From positions 1,680 to 13,359 of the forward strand of contig CAJTLD010000017.1 in NCBI GenBank assembly GCA_910577065.1: a stretch of DNA of 11,680 nt. Direction: 5' to 3'. Made by a program: the position numbers and the translations under genes. Shown here in pieces: positions 7,508 through 11,680 of this stretch; the stretch's first letter is position 1; each line of letters begins with the position of its first letter. Below the pieces are notes generated by a model, which did no database searches, had not been told where the DNA came from, and saw nothing but the letters and a program-made list of their open reading frames with translations. The DNA comes from an uncultured Lachnospiraceae bacterium (GTDB lineage: Bacteria > Bacillota > Clostridia > Lachnospirales > Lachnospiraceae).

Positions 7508-7530
7508 CGCCTTTATCAAACTTTAAAAGC
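7508..7530 (-). terminator. Weak intrinsic terminator of the right-hand minus-strand operon
   Basis: On the minus strand GCTTTTA and TAAAGGC pair over 7 bp (one G-U) around an 8-nt loop (7516-7523), followed by a U-rich run GTTTTATTTG. The hairpin includes the stop codon of the phosphopantetheinyl transferase gene. The stem is AT-rich and weak. On the plus strand it has a mismatch and no T tract, so the aminotransferase gene has no visible terminator. Confidence 0.3.
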
Positions 7531-8185
7531 CTGCGGATGAATACGGCAGCCAGATTACATCCGTCCCTTTGTCCGCAGAATCGTCTTTCAAGGCCAGGGC
7601 CATTGCGGTATCCTTTTGCACAAACAGGCAGGATTTGTGCTGCCCGGCTTTTTCGGATTGCAGAATGCCGTGCTCTGTTTCCCGGAATCCGCCCATATCA
7701 AAACAGACGGTATCAAACGGAACCCGCATGCCTTCGCCTGTCATTTTGACATAGCTTTCTTTTAACGTCCACAGATGCAAGAAGCGTTTTGCCTCGTCTT
7801 CACAAAGTTCTTCCTTCCCGAAACTGCGGAGGTTTTCCGTTCCATACACATATTCTGTTTCTGCTGCGCTGCAGCATTTTTTGACGACGCTGCATTTTAC
7901 CCGGCGCAGTCCTTCCACATCAATTCCCACCGGAACACGGGCCACTGCTACGGCTATGGCCGTATCGCAGTGGCTGATATTAAAATAATACGGATCCGGG
8001 CTGTCGTAACAGGGTTTTCCATGCGCGCTGCGTTTTATAAGATCCCATTGCAGCCTGACGCCAAAAAATGCGAAAAAAGTTTCTTCTAATATCTGGCGGG
8101 CAAGGCTTTTCTGACAGGCGCCCCGAAATTTCTGCGGCTTTGTTAATATGTGATAGCAAACCATACACTGATATTTTTTTTCCAT
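7523..8185 (-). CDS. 4'-phosphopantetheinyl transferase, Sfp type
   Basis: The enzyme transfers the phosphopantetheine arm of coenzyme A to a conserved serine of acyl- or peptidyl-carrier proteins, making them active. At 220 residues it has the two-lobe Sfp/Gsp length rather than the short AcpS type. Motifs in order: HGKPCY (55-60), FNISHCD (68-74, with the CoA-phosphate-contacting His72), VGIDVEGLR (86-94, with Mg-binding Asp89 and Glu91) and WTLKESYVKMTGEGM (139-153, with Glu143 and Lys147). All key residues are present, so it should be active. Its ATG lies 3 bp after the stop of the secreted-protein gene, and its only ribosome binding site (AAAGAG) lies in that gene's last codons, so translational coupling is likely. 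Sfp-type enzymes usually serve secondary-metabolite or specialised lipid pathways, which fits the acyl ligase in the same operon. The carrier partner is not in the window. Confidence 0.95.
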   Translation of the reverse strand: MEKKYQCMVCYHILTKPQKFRGACQKSLARQILEETFFAFFGVRLQWDLIKRSAHGKPCYDSPDPYYFNISHCDTAIAVAVARVPVGIDVEGLRRVKCSVVKKCCSAAETEYVYGTENLRSFGKEELCEDEAKRFLHLWTLKESYVKMTGEGMRVPFDTVCFDMGGFRETEHGILQSEKAGQHKSCLFVQKDTAMALALKDDSADKGTDVIWLPYSSAGF

Positions 8186-8188
8186 ATT

Positions 8189-10957
8189 TTATCTCTTTGT
8201 TTTCACGGTTTTCGCTTTTGACCAGCCGGAGTAAACCATAACCCCGTCTACGGTCTGATAAGAGCGCACTCTGACATAATATTTTTTCCCTGCGGCAAGC
8301 TTTGTAACGGATGCTTTTACGGTTTTTTCGTAGGTTTTTGTTTTTGCGCCTTTAAAACTTCTTGTTTTGGCGTACTGGATCTGGTATCCGGTCACCTGCT
8401 TTTTCACTTTTTTCCATTTTACGGTAAATCCTCCGGAAATACCGCTAAGTTTTGATACAGACGTGCTTTTTGGACGGATTGTAAACGTCCTTGTCACCGT
8501 GCCGCTGTAAATGCCCTGAAATTTCACCTGCGCCACAGCCGTTCCGACATTTTTGTTTTTGCTGTAGGTTACGGTGTAATATTCCGGTGAAATAACAGCG
8601 CCTTTGCTGTCATATACCGTAACCGCCGGCTTTTTGGCGCTGCCGTTATAGGTATATGCGGTCTGGGACAGATTTACTTGCGCCGGACGGAAAATAGGCT
8701 TGGCATCCGCAATATTGCCGCAGTCCTTACACTTCTGATAGACATATCCATCCCCGTTTGTTGTCGCTGCAACCGTCCGGGTTTCATACGGATGCCGGCT
8801 TCCCGCGGCAATGACTGTCTCTGCTTCGCTAATCTCCTGCTCTGCAAAACCGTCGCGAAACAGCTTCCTGCATACAAAACACGTATAATATTCGATATGC
8901 CCTGCCTTTGTACAGCCTGCCTCCAATGCTTCGGTTTTGACTAAGCTGTGTCCTGCCGCAGGGATTGCTTCGATTTTAACCTCGCCGCAAGACTTACAGC
9001 TTATGGAACGGCTTCCTTCCTGCGTACAGGTTGCCCACCGGTCAATGGTGTACTGTCCGTCCCATACGTGCCCTTTGGCAGCGATTTCTTCCTCCTGCGT
9101 ATATCCGCATACGCTGCACGACGCCTGCCGGATGCCGGAATTGGTACAGTCTGCGGGAACGAGAATTTCCCATTCTCCGTAAGCATGGGGAAGCGGATCT
9201 AAAACCGTTTCTTCTATCGTAATCTCATTCTTGCCGTCTGCGTCAGAAAACAGCAGGCCGCATACGCTGCATGCATAATATGCTATATTCCCGGGCTTAG
9301 TACAGGTTGCAGGCTGTTCCGGCGTCATCTGCATAGAATGGGACAGACAATATTGCTTTGCAGTGATATTGCCCCCGGAAGCTTCCGAGGACGCCCATTC
9401 TATCCATTCTTTCCAGCTTTCCGCATATTCGTATGGAGTCCACACGGTCACCGGAAGGCCGTCAAACAGGTTTTCGCCTGTGATTTCCGGGTATGCGCCC
9501 AGGAAATATACTTCTTTCAGCATATCGCAGCCGCCGAAAACAGAAGACGCTGCTAAAGTAATCCCGTCGCCGACCACAATCTGCCGGATCTCTGCAAGAT
9601 AACCGCTCCACGGCACTCCATCGGCAAGTTCCGGCATTTCTCCCGTTCCTGTGAAACTCAGTTTCCCGTCTTTATCTAATGTCCATACGATATCCGTTTC
9701 CCCATATGTCCCGGAAGCGATATATGTATCCTCGTCGTCTTTTTTGGCATAACCCGTTTCCGAAAGCGCAAGAATCTCCCCATACATTCCCTGCATTGCC
9801 GCGCTGTATGAATAAATAAATTCCTGATCCGAAATACGGACTGTATAACCATTTGAAACGCTGCCTGTCGCGCCGGCTAAAAACAGTTCTCCGCCCGCGC
9901 CGGCCGCATCCGCATCCGAATTGGCAATGTCCGCCAGGTAATGTTTTTCGTCGTCCATCGTTACTATATTCCACATATGGCTGCCTGCTCCGGACATCGT
10001 GCCGTCAACAAGACAAGATGCGGTATACGGGCTTTCAAATTCGGACAAATCGCACAGATACTGGAATGCTTTTGCATACCCTTCACATACGACATTTGTC
10101 GCGTCGTCCCCGTCAAACACCCAAATCAACTGCCAGGGATTGCCGTATGGCGTGTCTGTATCCGCAGCTTCATGGTTATACGATACCATGCCGCATATTG
10201 TTTCTTTATATGCATAAAGCTTTTCATAATCGCTGTAATCTGCATATTGTTCCACAATTCCCGCTGCACGCCCGGCCGCGTCTTCTGCGGCATGTATCAG
10301 CTCCTGGCTGACCGTATACTGCGGATCTTGGGCGCCCGCATCCTGAAATTCCTCTGCAACCGGGAATAAATATGTAATTTCGTCCGGCGCGATCAGGACA
10401 TACTGCCCATTCTCCGTTTCTTCCGCCCCAAACGTAAGGTTCTTCGTGCCAACGCCCATTGTTTTGTCAAACCAATACAGCGTATAAGGGCAGTCGACCA
10501 GCAGATACTGCAAAACCGCATCTATCGCAGGCGCATTCTGCTCCATCCAGGCATCCAGCGCATCCTGTGTAATTTCCCCGTCCGCAACAACTGCGTCCAC
10601 GCCAAGCTCTTCTGCCGTCCAGCTTTTGTCCGAAACCCCAAGTTCCGAAAACGGCAGTGTAATCTGCGTCCCGGCCGTTTCTCCGGACGCAATACACCCT
10701 ATCCGGGCCTTTAACGCCTGATAGGCGCTAAGATGCACTCCTTCCAGACGGCCTGCGCCATATTCCCCGTACAGTGCGGCCTTTCCATCTTTTTGAACAA
10801 GTTCTTTCATATAGCCCAAAAACAAATCTTCCTGCCCATATTGCGGGCTAACAGCCGTTTCGCCGTCCGTTGCCGCCGCCATAGTAATAGACGGTGATGC
10901 CATGGTAACTGCCATTGCAGCGGACAAAATAAATGATACCAACCGTTTCTGTTTCAT
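8189..10957 (-). CDS. Secreted transglutaminase-like protein with LRR, CxxC repeats and Fn3-type C-terminus
   Basis: 922 residues; ATG 10957 follows GGGAGG. Residues 1-28 form a Sec signal peptide (MKQKR, a hydrophobic core, then SITMAAA). The region 40-260 is helical and unassigned. A transglutaminase-like fold follows with a candidate triad Cys291 (VVCEGYAKAF), His327 (SHMWNIV) and Asp343 (YLADIANSD). Known members are cysteine proteases or crosslinkers, so peptide cleavage or protein crosslinking outside the cell is plausible. Residues 411-520 resemble a BspA-like leucine-rich segment (GTGEMP, IVVGDGITLAASSVFGGC). Residues 537-750 carry five CxxC knuckles at 563/566, 614/617, 654/657, 693/696 and 743/746. 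About 758-827 is a Big-like beta domain and 830-920 an Fn3-like domain ending in KTKR. There is no LPXTG or C-terminal membrane anchor, so it is released or held non-covalently. It lies between the acyl ligase (42-bp gap) and the phosphopantetheinyl transferase (3-bp gap), likely in one operon. Its relation to their chemistry is unclear. Confidence 0.88.
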   Translation of the reverse strand: MKQKRLVSFILSAAMAVTMASPSITMAAATDGETAVSPQYGQEDLFLGYMKELVQKDGKAALYGEYGAGRLEGVHLSAYQALKARIGCIASGETAGTQITLPFSELGVSDKSWTAEELGVDAVVADGEITQDALDAWMEQNAPAIDAVLQYLLVDCPYTLYWFDKTMGVGTKNLTFGAEETENGQYVLIAPDEITYLFPVAEEFQDAGAQDPQYTVSQELIHAAEDAAGRAAGIVEQYADYSDYEKLYAYKETICGMVSYNHEAADTDTPYGNPWQLIWVFDGDDATNVVCEGYAKAFQYLCDLSEFESPYTASCLVDGTMSGAGSHMWNIVTMDDEKHYLADIANSDADAAGAGGELFLAGATGSVSNGYTVRISDQEFIYSYSAAMQGMYGEILALSETGYAKKDDEDTYIASGTYGETDIVWTLDKDGKLSFTGTGEMPELADGVPWSGYLAEIRQIVVGDGITLAASSVFGGCDMLKEVYFLGAYPEITGENLFDGLPVTVWTPYEYAESWKEWIEWASSEASGGNITAKQYCLSHSMQMTPEQPATCTKPGNIAYYACSVCGLLFSDADGKNEITIEETVLDPLPHAYGEWEILVPADCTNSGIRQASCSVCGYTQEEEIAAKGHVWDGQYTIDRWATCTQEGSRSISCKSCGEVKIEAIPAAGHSLVKTEALEAGCTKAGHIEYYTCFVCRKLFRDGFAEQEISEAETVIAAGSRHPYETRTVAATTNGDGYVYQKCKDCGNIADAKPIFRPAQVNLSQTAYTYNGSAKKPAVTVYDSKGAVISPEYYTVTYSKNKNVGTAVAQVKFQGIYSGTVTRTFTIRPKSTSVSKLSGISGGFTVKWKKVKKQVTGYQIQYAKTRSFKGAKTKTYEKTVKASVTKLAAGKKYYVRVRSYQTVDGVMVYSGWSKAKTVKTKR
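9000..9270 (-). repeat. Central part of the CxxC-knuckle repeat region in the secreted protein
   Basis: The protein repeats a unit with the pattern Cys-Thr-x-x-Gly, 5 to 7 residues, then Cys-x-x-Cys and a downstream His. Examples are CTKPG...CSVC (552-566), CTNSG...CSVC (604-617), CTQEG...CKSC (644-657) and CTKAG...CFVC (682-696); a fifth degenerate unit (743-746) lacks the leading Cys. The whole array spans roughly 8715-9310 in the window. Zinc binding or disulfide bonding is inferred from the Cys/His pattern only. Confidence 0.6.
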
Positions 10958-10999
10958 TGCATTTTCCTCCCTGCTTTGTCGTTTTTTCCGATATGATAT

Positions 11000-11680
11000 T
11001 CAGCCCATATTCTGCCTGGCCACAAGCTGCTCCGCGCCGTATTTTCTGCGCAGCGCCGGTTTTTCGATTTTTCCGGTCGCATTCCTGGGCACTTCCGCAA
11101 AAATAATCTTTTTGGGGCGCTTATACCGGGGAAGCTGCCTGCAAAATTCGTCGATTTCTTCCTGCGTACAGTCCATTCCCTCTTTGACAGAAATAATCGC
11201 GCCCGTAATTTCCCCTAACCGTTCGTCCGGCAGGCCGATAACCGCCACGTCCTGAATCTTGTCATGGGCGCTTAAGAAGTTTTCAATCTGCACCGGATAT
11301 ATATTTTCACCGCCGCTTACAATTACGTCTTTTTTACGGTCCACCAGGAAAATAAAACCGTCTTCATCCATCTTAGCCATATCTCCGGTATAAAGCCAGC
11401 CGTCTTTTAACGTCTCCGCCGTCGCCTGCGGATCGTTATAATAACAGGTCATAACGCCGGGGCCTTTTACGCAGAGTTCTCCTACGTCCCCCTGCGCAAC
11501 TTCGGTTCCTTCCTCATTCACAATCTTACACTTCCAGCGGTAGCCCGGAATGCCGATTGCTCCTACCTTGTGGATATTTTCCATACCAAGATGCACGCAG
11601 CCCGGGCCGGTTGATTCGGACAAACCGTAATTGGTATCGTACAAATGATGCGGGAAATACTCCTTCCAGTGCTTAATCAG
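11000..11680 (-). CDS. Acyl-CoA ligase / adenylation enzyme, C-terminal part only
   Basis: The frame is open to the right edge, so the N-terminus is outside; 226 residues are visible (an internal TTG at 11644 is not a credible start). Class I adenylate-forming enzymes activate a carboxylic acid with ATP and pass the acyl-AMP to CoA or a carrier protein. Visible core motifs: NYGLSEST (17-24), GELCVKGPGVM (67-77), GWLYTGD (94-100, ribose-binding Asp100), VDRKKDVIVSGGENIYPVQIE-like hinge block from 113 (Arg115, then the hinge), and PRNATGKIEK (198-207, catalytic Lys204). All expected residues are intact. The C-terminal domain resembles free-standing CoA ligases (CaiC/fatty-acid type) more than NRPS modules, because nothing follows it. 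The substrate cannot be read, as the acid-binding pocket is mostly outside the window. The stop is 42 bp before the secreted transglutaminase-like gene, with no terminator between them, so they are probably co-transcribed. Confidence 0.92.
   Translation of the reverse strand: MIKHWKEYFPHHLYDTNYGLSESTGPGCVHLGMENIHKVGAIGIPGYRWKCKIVNEEGTEVAQGDVGELCVKGPGVMTCYYNDPQATAETLKDGWLYTGDMAKMDEDGFIFLVDRKKDVIVSGGENIYPVQIENFLSAHDKIQDVAVIGLPDERLGEITGAIISVKEGMDCTQEEIDEFCRQLPRYKRPKKIIFAEVPRNATGKIEKPALRRKYGAEQLVARQNMG

Noticed and set aside
9853..10369. Overlapping plus-strand open frames of 142-152 codons
   Set aside because: They are shadows of the transglutaminase-like domain coding region, with no recognisable domain.
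11642..11644. TTG as the start of the ligase gene
   Set aside because: The frame continues upstream to the window edge with sequence typical of the family, so the gene is simply cut by the edge.

Overview
The window reads as chromosomal DNA of a gut-type Bacillota, most likely a Lachnospiraceae member. The reasons are strong AGGAGG-type ribosome binding sites, moderate G+C, a secreted multi-domain protein of the kind common in that family (transglutaminase-like domain, BspA-like leucine-rich segment, Big/Fn3-type C-terminus), and two proteins that I recognise from memory as resembling the Lachnospiraceae families DUF5716 and DUF5717. Genes fill almost the whole window. No RNA gene, insertion sequence, phage gene or CRISPR array was seen, and the longest non-coding stretch is the 110 bp at 6301-6410.

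Left part (1-6300, all minus strand): a tightly spaced four-gene operon of unknown function, transcribed right to left. The order is a 1177-residue protein with two N-terminal beta-sandwich-like domains and a long alpha-solenoid (2767-6300, GTG start), a 401-residue Hsp70/actin-fold-like protein (1534-2739), a 229-residue TPR protein (806-1495), and a coiled-coil protein with two membrane segments (1-792) that runs off the left edge. Gaps are 13-38 bp. None of the four has a signal peptide, so the module looks cytoplasmic with a membrane-attached partner. It is the best candidate here for an undescribed system.

Centre (6301-6410): a divergent control region. A near-consensus promoter for the minus-strand operon and a good promoter for the plus-strand gene face each other, with predicted start sites almost coincident. 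A perfect 15-bp palindrome lies in the spacer of the minus-strand promoter. To the right, 6411-7505 (plus) encodes a PLP-dependent aminotransferase-fold enzyme of the HisC/CobD type, closest in motifs to threonine-phosphate decarboxylase.

Right part (7523-11680, minus strand): the end of a second operon entering from the right edge. It contains an acyl-CoA ligase/adenylation enzyme (C-terminal part only), a 922-residue secreted transglutaminase-like protein with five CxxC knuckles, and an Sfp-type 4'-phosphopantetheinyl transferase whose start lies 3 bp after the preceding stop. Ligase plus phosphopantetheinyl transferase suggests carrier-protein-based acyl or amino-acyl chemistry. The carrier protein, if there is one, must lie outside the window.
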